Assembly: GCF_017312485.1 (NCBI RefSeq)
Contig: NZ_BMBA01000011.1
Location: forward strand, 1-64,000
Direction of reading: 5' to 3'
DNA from: Clostridium zeae
GTDB taxonomy: Bacteria > Bacillota > Clostridia > Clostridiales > Clostridiaceae
Length of the DNA stretch: 64,000 bases
Shown here one piece after another: positions 45,739 to 55,337 of the stretch. Each line of letters opens with the position of its first letter. Positions within the stretch are counted from its first letter, which is position 1. The notes under the pieces were generated by a model. It was not told the DNA's origin, searched no databases, and saw only the letters and a program-made list of their open reading frames with translations. Made by a program: the position numbers and the translations under genes.

Positions 45739-47301
45739 TTAGCTAATAAAATAATTTTTGCTGCTTCTTAAGGTATTTGGACATACACCATAGTACTTCT
45801 TAAATTTCTTATAAAAATAGCTTGTATCCAAATACCCAATAGTTTCAGCAATCTCATTTATTTTCATATTTGTATTTAACAGTAGTTCCTTGGCTTTTTC
45901 ATTTCTTATCTTATTTAAGTAATCAGAAAAGCTTATACCAACTTCTTTTGAAAACAATTGGCCAAGATAAGAAGTATTTATATTAAACTGGTCCGCTAAC
46001 ATCTTTAAAGAAAGTTCCTTTGCAAAATTATGTTTAATATAATCTATTATCTGTTGAATTACTGGACTAAATTTAAAACTATTTGCCTCAATAATATCCA
46101 AGGCTTTTAAACTTTCCTCTTTTATGCACTCATCGACCTCATCCAATGTTTCCATATTACATACTGAAAGAACCATCCTGCTTATGCTATTATAGTCATA
46201 TTCATGTCCAATATTGAGTTCTTTCATAGTTCTACTTATAATAATCATCATTGTCACTGCCACATCCTGAACTAAAGCTGGTGCAGCAGTTTCATTACCT
46301 TCAATACTCTTAAATATTTCAGTTATATAGGTTTCAAGGTTATTCCTATCCTTTTTCATAAGAACCTTAGAGAAGTCTTCTAAATTAACTTTAGATATAT
46401 GCTCAGGATTGTTGTACCTTTGTAGTAAACTCGCTCCATTTATTATCTTGTTAAAACCATAAATTAATAAGTAGCTTTGAAGCTTTTTAGCTCTTTCATA
46501 GGACTTATACGCATTCCAACTAAATCTCTCCACTTCTCCAACGGTTATGAACACATCTTCATTTAATTCATTCTTTATATACTCTCTAATTCTCACTAAA
46601 ATCTTTTCAAAATCTTCTTGTGATGATTCACTATCATTCCATCCTGATATAATAGCAATGTTATCCTCAAAATCTTTAAAGAAATCAATATTATCAAACT
46701 TCATTCTTTTTTTAATTATATTTAGCAACATTGTACAATTTCTTTTTTTATTATTTCTTAATTTGATTAATGCAGCACAATAATTCTCATATTTAAGATT
46801 CAACTCTAGAATAAAACCTCTCTCTTCAAGCTCATACCCACTTATCTTATTTGTAACCCATCTATTATATATATTTTCTTTTATAGTCTCTATCTCTTGA
46901 TTTTTGAGCCTTGGGCTTTCCTTCTCTCGTTTTATCTTCTCTACTGTCATTTTTAGTGAAGCTTCTAATTCTTCTTCATTTATTGGTTTTAATATATAAT
47001 TTTCTACCCCTATTGAAATTGCTTTTTTTGCATATTGAAAATCATCATATCCACTTAGCATAATAAACTTTGTTTTTGAATTTACTTTTTTTATTTCTTC
47101 AATTAATTTTAATCCATCCATATTAGGCATAGTAATATCAGTAATTATAACTTCCACATTCTTCTTATTAAACATTTCTAGAGCTTCAGTACCACTTGAA
47201 GCCTTGCCGGCGACCTCAAGTCCCAATTCTTCCCAATTAATTATACATTCTACGCCATCTACTATAAGCTTTTCATCATCTACCAACATTACTTTGTACA
47301 A
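45739..47301 (-). CDS. YesN-type response regulator with AraC DNA-binding domain
   Basis: 520 residues. Receiver domain (1-120) with Asp in VIITDITMPNMDGLKLIEEI near residue 55, a central linker region, and two AraC helix-turn-helix motifs at the C-terminus (LSLKMLADQFNINTSYLGQLFSKEVG and INEIAETIGYLDTSYFYKKFKKYYG). Start is TTG at 47301, overlapping the kinase gene by 26 bases, with AAGGAGG 9 bases upstream. Expected to activate the permease/GH38 genes in response to extracellular glycans. Confidence 0.93.
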   Translation of the reverse strand: MYKVMLVDDEKLIVDGVECIINWEELGLEVAGKASSGTEALEMFNKKNVEVIITDITMPNMDGLKLIEEIKKVNSKTKFIMLSGYDDFQYAKKAISIGVENYILKPINEEELEASLKMTVEKIKREKESPRLKNQEIETIKENIYNRWVTNKISGYELEERGFILELNLKYENYCAALIKLRNNKKRNCTMLLNIIKKRMKFDNIDFFKDFEDNIAIISGWNDSESSQEDFEKILVRIREYIKNELNEDVFITVGEVERFSWNAYKSYERAKKLQSYLLIYGFNKIINGASLLQRYNNPEHISKVNLEDFSKVLMKKDRNNLETYITEIFKSIEGNETAAPALVQDVAVTMMIIISRTMKELNIGHEYDYNSISRMVLSVCNMETLDEVDECIKEESLKALDIIEANSFKFSPVIQQIIDYIKHNFAKELSLKMLADQFNINTSYLGQLFSKEVGISFSDYLNKIRNEKAKELLLNTNMKINEIAETIGYLDTSYFYKKFKKYYGVCPNTLRSSKNYFIS

Positions 47302-49069
47302 ATTCTTCTACCTCCTTATCAGGTATCTTAATCATAACTTTTATTCCTTTTTCCATTCCTTCCATAACTTTCAAACCATAGCTTTCACCATAGACTAATA
47401 CAATCCTTTCATGTACATTAGCTAAACCTATGGAGTTTTTCGTTTCACTAGGTGACTTTATATTTTCATTTAATCTTCTTATTTGTTCTTCATCTAGTCC
47501 TTTACCGTTATCTTCAATAGTTATAAAAATATCTTCTTTAGATTTTTCACCTTTAATCATTAAAAAATTATCTGTTATTCCTAAATCCATCCCATGAATA
47601 AGAAAATTTTCAATTATTGGTTGAAAAACAAATTTAATAATTTGCTTATTTAATAATTCAAACTCAAAATCAATTTCATACTGAAACTTGTCCTCATATC
47701 TAAATTTGTATAAATCTAGATACATTTTGCAATACTCAATTTCTTGTCCAATTGTAACAATATTTTTAGCTTTTACTACACTTCTAAATAGTGTTGCAAG
47801 ATTATAAAGCATTCTGCCAACTTCTTTATCACCATTAATAACAGCTTTCATTCTGATTGACTCTAAAGTGTTATATAAAAAATGTGGATTTATCTGATTT
47901 TGCAGTGCAATAATTTCTGTATTTTTTTGCTTTATTTCAGAAAGATATACTTTTTTAATATAATCATCTAATGTACCACACATTGTGTTAAAACTTTGAG
48001 CTATCAAATTAATCTCATCATCTTCTTTTTCAATTGGAATACTTGTTTTAAAATCTCCTTGTTTTACATTATCTATTGCTTTAACAATATTCATAGTTCT
48101 TCTTTCTAGTTTTTTAATTTTCAAGTATACTATTATTTCACTTAATATTATTAAAACTATAACAACAATAATGATTGTTTCTATGAATATCTTTGTTTTA
48201 TCTAAAATTGAATTTTCAGGTATAATGCTTAAGATGATCAAACCTGCTGTATTTGGTTTAAAATCAACATATGAAGGAGTATCTAAATAGATGCTTTCAC
48301 TGCCGCTTCCTATCTTAGAGAAATAAGGATAAAATTTATTCACATACTTCTGAGAAGAGTCATATATAACCTCTCCTTCATTGTTCATTACAATAAGTTC
48401 ATTCTTATCAATATCATATTCTCTATATATTTGATCTAACTGATCCATTTTATATGTAAATACTAACATTCCAACTTTCTGTAAGTTGTCTGGATTTATT
48501 ACATAATTGACCGAATAGTAATAGGAGTTCACTGCTTTACTTTTACTTTTTAATATTTCAACTACACTCTTTTCACTCTCTTCCCAATGAATTACTCCAT
48601 AGTTATTATCCATAATATTATAGTTATTTACATAACCTTGTGAATCATAAATGCTGGCTAAATTTTGTTTAAAGCTTACCAAACATATTTTATCAATATT
48701 AGAATTATTAGCGTAACAACCTTTGACAAATGAATCTACTCCACTATAAGTCAATTTATCGCTTTTAGCATATATATCCAGTTTGTTTTTTATATAAACA
48801 TCAAAAGGATTATTTAAGTAAAATATTATATCACCCATCTCTTGATTATCACTATAAAGCTCATTTATTTGAGTTCTTGTATTCTCTATTTGACTATTTA
48901 TATACTGATTTGTATCTTCTACTATTTTCCCATTCAAATACTGTTGCTGTTCTTTAATATTTTTAGTGGTCTTATTAATAAAAAATATAGAAAGACTAGA
49001 AAGAGATGCAAATATTATAAATGAATATACAAAAAACAATCTTCTGAATAACTTTGTTTTAATAAACAT
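47276..49069 (-). CDS. YesM-type sensor histidine kinase
   Basis: 597 residues. Two membrane spans (about 10-30 and 285-308) flank an extracellular Cache-like sensor, followed by HAMP (about 310-365), a His_kinase domain with phospho-His in NQINPHFLYNTLESIRMK near residue 405 and a HATPase with EDNGKGLDEEQIRRL and SIGLANVHERIVLVYG. First gene of the GH38 locus. Pairs with the overlapping YesN-like regulator. Confidence 0.93.
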   Translation of the reverse strand: MFIKTKLFRRLFFVYSFIIFASLSSLSIFFINKTTKNIKEQQQYLNGKIVEDTNQYINSQIENTRTQINELYSDNQEMGDIIFYLNNPFDVYIKNKLDIYAKSDKLTYSGVDSFVKGCYANNSNIDKICLVSFKQNLASIYDSQGYVNNYNIMDNNYGVIHWEESEKSVVEILKSKSKAVNSYYYSVNYVINPDNLQKVGMLVFTYKMDQLDQIYREYDIDKNELIVMNNEGEVIYDSSQKYVNKFYPYFSKIGSGSESIYLDTPSYVDFKPNTAGLIILSIIPENSILDKTKIFIETIIIVVIVLIILSEIIVYLKIKKLERRTMNIVKAIDNVKQGDFKTSIPIEKEDDEINLIAQSFNTMCGTLDDYIKKVYLSEIKQKNTEIIALQNQINPHFLYNTLESIRMKAVINGDKEVGRMLYNLATLFRSVVKAKNIVTIGQEIEYCKMYLDLYKFRYEDKFQYEIDFEFELLNKQIIKFVFQPIIENFLIHGMDLGITDNFLMIKGEKSKEDIFITIEDNGKGLDEEQIRRLNENIKSPSETKNSIGLANVHERIVLVYGESYGLKVMEGMEKGIKVMIKIPDKEVEEFVQSNVGR

Positions 49070-49127
49070 AATTCCCCTCCATTTAAAGGTTTACATTTTA
49101 TAATACACAAACTTTTATCAATATATA

Positions 49128-49222
49128 GATGAACCACTTCATAATTAAATTTATATTTTCAAATTCTCCTCTTAGAACCCAGAGTAGTTTTGAAAATAGA
49201 TTTAGGATTGAAGTGTTTCATC
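49128..49222. repeat. Family C palindrome, copy C2
   Basis: 95 bp, near-identical to the reverse complement of C1. GATGAACCACTTCATAATTA at the left pairs with ATTGAAGTGTTTCATC at the right, with TATATTTTCAAA against TTTTGAAAATAGA. Unlike most copies it lies in the divergent region between two gene starts (YesM-type kinase and YgiQ), where terminator function would make little sense. Confidence 0.75.
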
Positions 49223-49449
49223 TTTATTTCTACATCAATTCCTTTTTCCCTTTAACATTTGATATAAATATATCCCATAATTCGTTTCTTTCTTTTTATC
49301 CTTTGTTATGATAATATAACTTAGTGACAAAGATATAATTATTCAACAAAATTAAATCTATTGAAAACATTCAGTCTATCGTTAATATATATGATTTGAG
49401 TATAGATTCAAAATATATCATTTATAATGTTAATCTAAGGAGTCTTATA

Positions 49450-51468
49450 ATGAATTTATCAAAAGAATTTTTACCTATTAGCAAAGAAGATTTAAAAAGA
49501 CGTAATATAGAGCAATTAGATTTTATAATAGTTACTGGCGATGCTTATGTAGACCACCCTTCCTTTGGAACTGCTATCATAGGAAGAACCTTAGAAGCAA
49601 ACGGCTTTACCGTTGGGATTATCGCTCAACCAAACTGGCATGATTCTGAAGACTTTAAAAGGCTAGGAAGACCAAAGTACGGTTTCTTAGTAAACTCAGG
49701 AAATATAGATTCCATGGTAAACCACTATACTGCTGCAAAGAAAAAAAGAAGAGATGACTTCTACTCACCAGGTGGAGAAGCAGAGCATAGACCAGATAGA
49801 GCAGTTATAGTTTATTGCAACAGAATAAGGGAGGCTTTTAAAGATATTCCTATAGTTATTGGAGGAATTGAAGCTTCACTGAGAAGATTTGCGCATTATG
49901 ATTACTGGGATAATAAAGTTAGAAGAAGCATACTTTTAGACTCGAAAGCTGATTTATTAAGCTATGGTATGGGAGAAAAGACCATAGTTCAGATAGCAAA
50001 CCTTTTATCTTACGGCATGGAAGTTAAGAAAATTACAGATGTAAGGGGTACTTGCTATTTAACAAAAGATATCAGTAATTTATCAGGTTATGTATTAGTT
50101 CCTTCCTTTGAAGAAGCTGTAAGCAGTAAAGATGCATATGGTGAAAGTTATAAATTAGAGTCTTACGAACAAGACCCTATAATAGGTAAAACTGTTATAC
50201 AACCCCACGGTGATAGATATCTAGTTCAAAATCCTCCTCAACTTCCTTTAACTGAAGAAGAGATGGATATAACCTATAACTTACCCTACACTAGAACTTA
50301 TCATCCTATATATGAAGCAAAAGGCGGCATACCAGCTATAAATGAAGTTAAGTTTTCAATCACAAGCCATCGTGGATGCTATGGTTCTTGCTCCTTCTGT
50401 GCTTTAACCTTCCATCAAGGAAGAATAATACAAAATAGAAGTGGTAACTCAATAGTTGATGAAGCAAAACTGCTTACTACCCTAGATGACTTTAAAGGAT
50501 ACATACATGACATAGGGGGGCCAACTGCTAACTTTAGACATAAGTCTTGTAAAAAACAAGAAAAGTTTGGGACTTGTAAAGATAAGCAATGCATGTTCCC
50601 TAAACCTTGTAGCAATCTTATCACCGATCATAGCGAATACTTAGGAGTGCTTAGACGAGTTAGAACTTTGCCAGGCATTAAAAAGGTATTTATTCGTTCC
50701 GGAATAAGATATGACTATTTAATTCACGATAAAAATAACGAATTTTTCTCTGAACTTTGCAAACATCATATAAGCGGACAGCTAAAAGTTGCCCCTGAGC
50801 ATGTTAGCGATAAGGTATTAGCACAAATGGGAAAACCTACAAGAGAAGTCTATGATAGATTTGTAAAGAAATACTACCAAGTAAATGATAAGATAGGGAT
50901 GAAACAATTTTTAGTTCCGTATTTGATGAGTTCTCATCCAGGAAGTGATCTAAAAGCAGCTATTGAATTAGCTCTTTATATCAAGGAAATGGGATATACT
51001 CCTGAACAGGTACAAGACTTTTATCCAACACCAGGAAGCATATCAACAACAATATATTATACTGGAGTGAATCCTTTTACTGGCGAAAAAGTATATACAC
51101 CAAAGACTCAAGAAGAAAAAAGTATGCAAAGAGCATTGTTGCAGTTTGCAGTTCCAAAAAACCATTCACTAGTTAAAAAGGCATTACTTAAAGCTGGAAG
51201 AGAAGATCTCATAGGTAAAGATAAAAACTGTCTAATAGATTGGACTCCAGCTAAGGAAAGAAACCATAAAAGTAGTAGTAAAAAAACAAGTAAACCGGAT
51301 TCTACTAACCCAAAAAATAGTAATAGCAAAACCTCTGACATAAATCATAACAGTAGACCTTCAGAAAAAAGTCATAGTAAAGATGGCAAAAGCTTCAGTA
51401 ACAAGTCCGGCAAGAGCAATAACACTAGAGGTAATTCTACAAATGTAAGAAGCAAAAGAGTACATTAG
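49450..51468 (+). CDS. YgiQ family radical SAM protein
   Basis: 672 residues from the ATG at 49450 (AAGGAG 7 bases upstream); the frame extends 18 codons further without support. N-terminal domain [22 protein letters not shown], radical SAM cluster [10 protein letters not shown] (CxxxCxxC) near residues 309-316, and DUF3362-like segments [16 protein letters not shown]. The C-terminal 75 residues are a low-complexity Ser/Lys/Asn-rich tail. Cytoplasmic; the reaction of this widespread family is not established. Followed by a strong terminator. Confidence 0.92.
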   Translation: MNLSKEFLPISKEDLKRRNIEQLDFIIVTGDAYVDHPSFGTAIIGRTLEANGFTVGIIAQPNWHDSEDFKRLGRPKYGFLVNSGNIDSMVNHYTAAKKKRRDDFYSPGGEAEHRPDRAVIVYCNRIREAFKDIPIVIGGIEASLRRFAHYDYWDNKVRRSILLDSKADLLSYGMGEKTIVQIANLLSYGMEVKKITDVRGTCYLTKDISNLSGYVLVPSFEEAVSSKDAYGESYKLESYEQDPIIGKTVIQPHGDRYLVQNPPQLPLTEEEMDITYNLPYTRTYHPIYEAKGGIPAINEVKFSITSHRGCYGSCSFCALTFHQGRIIQNRSGNSIVDEAKLLTTLDDFKGYIHDIGGPTANFRHKSCKKQEKFGTCKDKQCMFPKPCSNLITDHSEYLGVLRRVRTLPGIKKVFIRSGIRYDYLIHDKNNEFFSELCKHHISGQLKVAPEHVSDKVLAQMGKPTREVYDRFVKKYYQVNDKIGMKQFLVPYLMSSHPGSDLKAAIELALYIKEMGYTPEQVQDFYPTPGSISTTIYYTGVNPFTGEKVYTPKTQEEKSMQRALLQFAVPKNHSLVKKALLKAGREDLIGKDKNCLIDWTPAKERNHKSSSKKTSKPDSTNPKNSNSKTSDINHNSRPSEKSHSKDGKSFSNKSGKSNNTRGNSTNVRSKRVH

Positions 51469-51473
51469 AACTC

Positions 51474-51547
51474 AAAAAAAGAACCTTAATTATTGATAAA
51501 GAACATAATTCAATATGTCTTTTATCAATAATGGGTTCTTTTTTTAT
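51474..51547. terminator. Terminator after YgiQ gene
   Basis: Long stem in which AAGAACC-TTAATTATTGATAAAGA pairs with TCTTTTATCAATAATGGGTTCTT, followed on the plus strand by T residues. The minus strand also ends in a T-run, so it may act for the convergent membrane-protein gene. Confidence 0.85.
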
Positions 51548-51550
51548 TTT

Positions 51551-51636
51551 GGTTCTGTTAAAGCATCTTGCTAAAATTAAGTTGTTATACATCCGATTCT
51601 TTAATGAGCTTGCGCAAAGAATTAATATAACTTCTT
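51551..51636 (-). repeat. Family A half element (right arm only), copy A5
   Basis: The reverse complement reads TTAATTCTTTGCGCAAGCTC, ATTAAAGAATCGGATGTATA, ACAACTTAATTTTAGC and ends GCTTTAACAGAACC, matching the right arm of A3 through its terminal repeat. The left arm and inner hairpin are missing. It abuts the YgiQ terminator and overlaps the end of the following minus-strand gene. Confidence 0.7.
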
Positions 51637-52275
51637 AAATAGTCCAATACAATAATTAAATACTAGCAAAGTCACTAGCTCGCTTATAATGCTATATGGA
51701 TACAAGCTTATTCCAAAAAGCTTTACTAAATTATCTAATATTATAAATATGGTTGCAATTATAATCAGTCTAATTCCAGGCTTGTTTACAAAATTTCTAT
51801 CTAATGCCAAAATAGATAGAACTAAAATTATTGTTGGAACTATAATAAATGCTAACGTAAATATATATTCTGATTTTAACATAATTATATATCCAAATTT
51901 TAACGATATTCTTATGTTAGGTTCGTAAACAGCTAAAAGTATAGAGTAAAATATTGCAAAGGCAGCCATAATACTATAAGTAGTAGAAAATTTAATCTTA
52001 TCATTCCTTCTACAAATATAATATATAATATACAAGATCACTGGAATATAAACGTACTGTAGAAAAACTAAATATTTAATATAGTATATATATTTTGGGT
52101 CTTCCAGTAATGCAAGTAAAATTAAAGTAATATACTTTAGCATAACAAATAGTATCATAAAAATTGATACTATTTTAATTTTTATAGGCGCCCATCTTAA
52201 TAGCTTGTCTAATATAAATATGCATAAAAAAATTATAAGTAATAATATTACAAAGTATAGATATACCCCTACCAT
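51622..52275 (-). CDS. Hypothetical membrane protein with about seven spans
   Basis: 217 residues from the ATG at 52275 (AGAGGTG upstream; 13 extra in-frame codons unsupported). Seven hydrophobic stretches with short Lys/Arg-rich loops; no family recognised. Its last codons and stop lie inside the family A half element at 51551-51636, so the C-terminus (about five residues) has been supplied by the repeat. Topology resembles small sensor or lipid-related membrane proteins, but no function is assigned. Confidence 0.75.
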   Translation of the reverse strand: MVGVYLYFVILLLIIFLCIFILDKLLRWAPIKIKIVSIFMILFVMLKYITLILLALLEDPKYIYYIKYLVFLQYVYIPVILYIIYYICRRNDKIKFSTTYSIMAAFAIFYSILLAVYEPNIRISLKFGYIIMLKSEYIFTLAFIIVPTIILVLSILALDRNFVNKPGIRLIIIATIFIILDNLVKLFGISLYPYSIISELVTLLVFNYCIGLFKKLY

Positions 52276-52441
52276 ATCACACCTCTTAATATTTTGGTTC
52301 TTAGCCTCAAGCATTCAAAAATCTTACTATACATCTCTTATTGCTATTAAGTAATAAAAGAAAATCTAATATAGCTTTTTATTTATGATATTGCTTATAA
52401 AACTTAAAGAAACTCTTACTTATAATTTATTAATGTATTAT

Positions 52442-53320
52442 TTAATTTATTCCTAAAACCTTTATACCGCCTTCAACACATTCTAAGCGTAGCGGAAATC
52501 CTGGACCTTTTTCACCATCTATATCAGTAACTATATCTTCATCTGTTTCTATTGTAACTTCCTTAGTTTTATAGTATATAACCTTAGGGTCATCTAAGTG
52601 TTCCCCTCTGATAACTCTTATAAATAAAGGTATTAAGTCCTTTATAGAAACAGCTTTAAATACTATTACATCTAAATAACCATCCATGGCATCAGCACGA
52701 GTAGCTAATTTAAAATTTCCTGCTGTTTGACCATTAAATACTAACATCAGATACATATGGCCATCATACTCTAATTCTTTAGAGGAAATCTTAACCTTAA
52801 GCCTTCTAAAATTAGGTAGTTGCTCAAAACCTTTTAAGTAATAGGCAAGCTTACCTATCATATTTTTTAAGTTTTCATCAGTTTTTTGGGAGACATCAGT
52901 AAATAGACCTGTACTTGCCACATTTATAAAATACTTGTCATTTATTTTTCCTATATCTACAGGCTTAGGAGAACTATCTAATATCTTCTTACATGCAGCT
53001 CCTACATCTGATGGTATATCTAAAAATTTTGCAAAATCATTTGCAGTTCCAACTGGTAATATTCCAATTGGCAAATCTATATTTTTAGACTTCATTGCGT
53101 TCACTAGTGAGTCCACAGTTCCATCTCCACCAGCTACTAAAATGTAGTAATATTCTTCATCAATATCATTTAGAGCTTCTGATATGTCCGACTCTTTATT
53201 TATTCTGTAGGGAACAATTATATATCCATATTCTTGATGTATACTTATAACTTTATCTAATTCATCTAGAATAACATTTTCACCTGAAAATGGATTGTAT
53301 ATAAATTTCACCTTTCTCAT
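52442..53320 (-). CDS. Diacylglycerol kinase family lipid kinase (YegS/DgkB type)
   Basis: 292 residues from the ATG at 53320 (GGAGG 6 bases upstream). N-terminal KFIYNPFSGE, nucleotide loop VAGGDGTVDSLVNAM, LPIGILPVGTANDFAKFL, and the C-terminal DAMDGYLDVIVFK and TDIDGEKGPGFPLRLE. Phosphorylates diacylglycerol or a related lipid at the membrane inner face. It is transcribed away from pssA, another phospholipid gene, across a 540-bp gap. Confidence 0.92.
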   Translation of the reverse strand: MRKVKFIYNPFSGENVILDELDKVISIHQEYGYIIVPYRINKESDISEALNDIDEEYYYILVAGGDGTVDSLVNAMKSKNIDLPIGILPVGTANDFAKFLDIPSDVGAACKKILDSSPKPVDIGKINDKYFINVASTGLFTDVSQKTDENLKNMIGKLAYYLKGFEQLPNFRRLKVKISSKELEYDGHMYLMLVFNGQTAGNFKLATRADAMDGYLDVIVFKAVSIKDLIPLFIRVIRGEHLDDPKVIYYKTKEVTIETDEDIVTDIDGEKGPGFPLRLECVEGGIKVLGIN

Positions 53321-53862
53321 AGAATACCTCCATAATAACACTATGTAAAATTATTGCATTTTTTACATCATATTCTTTTCAAAATCAATCATTAAACATT
53401 ATAGCAGAATTATAAACTTATGTCGAGGTTGTCCCATTATCTTGAAATTTCGATTTTAATTATAATTTATTAGTTATATATTCCAAATGTCAAATATCAA
53501 ACTACTTAATTAACAATTTTTATGTCATAAAGCATTCTTAAATTAATTTAACTTAATTTCTAACTAAATTGTATATGTAAATAATTAATTTTCATATGTA
53601 CTGCTTTATTATATAATTAATATTTCCAAAGTAAATATTATTTGAACTTTTGTTATATCATAATATATTATAGCCAATTTCAAGATTATTATAGATTTAC
53701 ATAGTGTGCAAATGGTATTTTGTTAGTAAAACAAGTAAAAATCATTAAATATCTACATTTAATGATGAATATATGAGATTTTACCTCTTATACTTTTATT
53801 AAAAATGAGTTATAATTATTTATTGATGATGGAATTATATTTATTTTACTAGGAGTGATTAT
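53321..53862. other. Divergent AT-rich intergenic region between lipid kinase and pssA
   Basis: 542 bp, more than 75% A+T by eye. A TATAAT at about 53811 could be the pssA -10. No ORF, repeat family member or structured RNA recognised. Confidence 0.4.
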
Positions 53863-54384
53863 ATGAGAAAAAGTAGTATACCCAATTTATTTACATTTGC
53901 AAATTTATCTTTTGGAGTATTCTCAATACTTGCAACGCTAAATGCAGATTATTTTTTAGCAGCAATATTTGTAATTATAGCTGCACTTATTGATAGATAT
54001 GATGGAAGAGTGGCACGTTTTCTTAATGTATCTAGTGAGCTAGGTAAAGAATTAGATTCTTTAGCAGATTTAGTATCTTTCGGCGTAGCTCCTTCTATAT
54101 TAATTTACTCGCAATTCGGTTTCAACAGCTTTGGCCCAAGGGGTCTATTAGGATATTGCGCATTGATTATATTCCCTATATGTGGAGCCTTCAGATTAGC
54201 TAGATATAATTTAGCTGAATTTGACGGTGTGTTTAGAGGAGTTCCAATAACAATAGCAGGTAGTTTAATGGCTATATTCTCTCTGATTACAACAAGATAT
54301 ACTGTACCAATGGTTTTACCTGTAATCTTAATGTTAATCTTCTCTTATTTAATGATTTCGAATTTTAAACTTAAAAAACTTTAA
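53863..54384 (+). CDS. pssA: CDP-diacylglycerol--serine O-phosphatidyltransferase
   Basis: 173 residues, short integral membrane form typical of Gram-positives. The CDP-alcohol phosphotransferase motif DRYDGRVARFLNVSSELGKE continues to LDSLAD, giving the D-x2-DG-x2-AR-x8-G-x3-D-x3-D pattern. The first Asp pair is spaced D-R-Y-D, as in family members. Makes phosphatidylserine, the precursor of phosphatidylethanolamine; no psd gene is adjacent. ATG with AGGAG 8 bases upstream; followed by a small terminator shared with the convergent gene. Confidence 0.92.
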   Translation: MRKSSIPNLFTFANLSFGVFSILATLNADYFLAAIFVIIAALIDRYDGRVARFLNVSSELGKELDSLADLVSFGVAPSILIYSQFGFNSFGPRGLLGYCALIIFPICGAFRLARYNLAEFDGVFRGVPITIAGSLMAIFSLITTRYTVPMVLPVILMLIFSYLMISNFKLKKL

Positions 54385-54400
54385 TATACACTGACAGATT

Positions 54401-54420
54401 AGAGGACCTTTTAGGTCCTT
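54401..54420. terminator. Small bidirectional terminator between pssA and the acidic-repeat protein gene
   Basis: GAGGACC/GGTCC stem with an AAAA/TTTT-type loop, followed by TTTAA on the plus strand. It touches the stop codon of the minus-strand gene. Confidence 0.65.
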
Positions 54421-55001
54421 TAATCATGTTCAAAATCCTTATGATCATCTTCATTGTCGTGGTGATCTTCACAATTTCCGTCTTCATGATCCCTATCCCT
54501 ATCATCACAAGGTTCACAGTTATCATTTTCATCATCTCTATCTTTATCATGATCTTCACAATCATCGTCTTTATCATCCTTTTTGCTTTTGCGTCTCTTT
54601 CTTGTATTTGGCGGATGAATAGGTTGCCTTCCTCCAGGTCCTCCAGGAACTCCAGGACCTCCACTTGAATTTTGGAATAATAAATCATTATCTATCTCTG
54701 TTAATATTATAGATTTTTGAGCAGTTTTTACTGCAATTACATCTGCTTTAATTCGTATGTAATCAAGATAGCAGCATTCAACACTTTGAATAACATTAAG
54801 TAAGACATCTATAATATCACCAAGCTGATTAGCCCTCTTTATAGCATCTCTTACTTCTTTTTTTCTAGCAAGTGCAATTCCATTGAGTTCACCTGCACCA
54901 CCTATAAGCAATCTATATGAATTAACGTATTTTGTTAATAGTTCAGTTAAATTGTTTACCTCAATAAAATATGAATCAAATAACTCTTTAAAGCTTTCCA
55001 T
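54420..55001 (-). CDS. Hypothetical protein with helical N-terminus and Asp/His/Cys-rich C-terminal repeats
   Basis: 193 residues. Residues 1-108 look helical with a central GGAGELNGIALARKKEVRD. A Gly/Pro stretch GGPGVPGGPGG (about 113-123) and a basic patch TRKRRKSKK follow. The last 55 residues consist almost entirely of Asp, Glu, His, Asn, Arg and Cys in roughly three 14-15-residue repeats (unit like NCEDHDxDRD). The tail could bind metal ions or Ca2+, or be part of a spore or surface layer; this is inference. No family recognised. ATG preceded by an AGGTGATTG-type site. Confidence 0.8.
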   Translation of the reverse strand: MESFKELFDSYFIEVNNLTELLTKYVNSYRLLIGGAGELNGIALARKKEVRDAIKRANQLGDIIDVLLNVIQSVECCYLDYIRIKADVIAVKTAQKSIILTEIDNDLLFQNSSGGPGVPGGPGGRQPIHPPNTRKRRKSKKDDKDDDCEDHDKDRDDENDNCEPCDDRDRDHEDGNCEDHHDNEDDHKDFEHD

Positions 55002-55095
55002 TCAATCACCTTATTATTGCTATCATAACAATATATTAATTTATTTATTATTTAATTCCTTACAAAAAACGTCAACTTTATAGTGCCTTCTACAA

Positions 55096-55133
55096 AAATA
55101 CATTAGCTTGCTCAATAAAGAACAAGCCAATAC
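55096..55133 (-). terminator. Terminator after the 62-residue protein gene
   Basis: GTATTGGCTTG pairs with CAAGCTAATGTAT, allowing G-U pairs, around a 12-base loop, followed on the minus strand by TTTTTG. Confidence 0.7.
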
Positions 55134-55136
55134 ATT

Positions 55137-55325
55137 TTATATGTTACTTCGCAATAATTCATCTATAAACTCATCATCTACGGTTTTAAAAAGCTCATTA
55201 AATAGATCTTCATCTTTCTTTTTTCTTAAAAGTTCTTCTTCTGTTTCGTTGTCAGTAAAATCAAATAACTCTATATTCTTCATTACAACTGGAAAAAAGT
55301 ATTCATCCGCATAAGAAAATTTCAT
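55137..55325 (-). CDS. Small acidic hypothetical protein (62 residues)
   Basis: The ATG follows AGGAGG with 8 bases between, and the gene begins 12 bases after the rubrerythrin stop, with its own terminator, so it is probably real and cotranscribed with rubrerythrin. The sequence is strongly acidic (DNETEEELL, DEDLFNELFKTVDDEFIDELL), predicted helical, with no Cys and no membrane span. No family recognised. Confidence 0.75.
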   Translation of the reverse strand: MKFSYADEYFFPVVMKNIELFDFTDNETEEELLRKKKDEDLFNELFKTVDDEFIDELLRSNI

Positions 55326-55337
55326 GCTATTTTCCTC

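Noticed and set aside
40425-49069. Complete ABC importer operon
   Set aside because: No ATPase gene exists between the regulators and the binding protein; the importer must borrow one.
54426-54668. 80-residue hydrophobic plus-strand ORF
   Set aside because: It is the antisense shadow of the Asp/His-rich codons of the acidic-repeat protein, where GAT/GAC read backwards gives Ile/Val codons.
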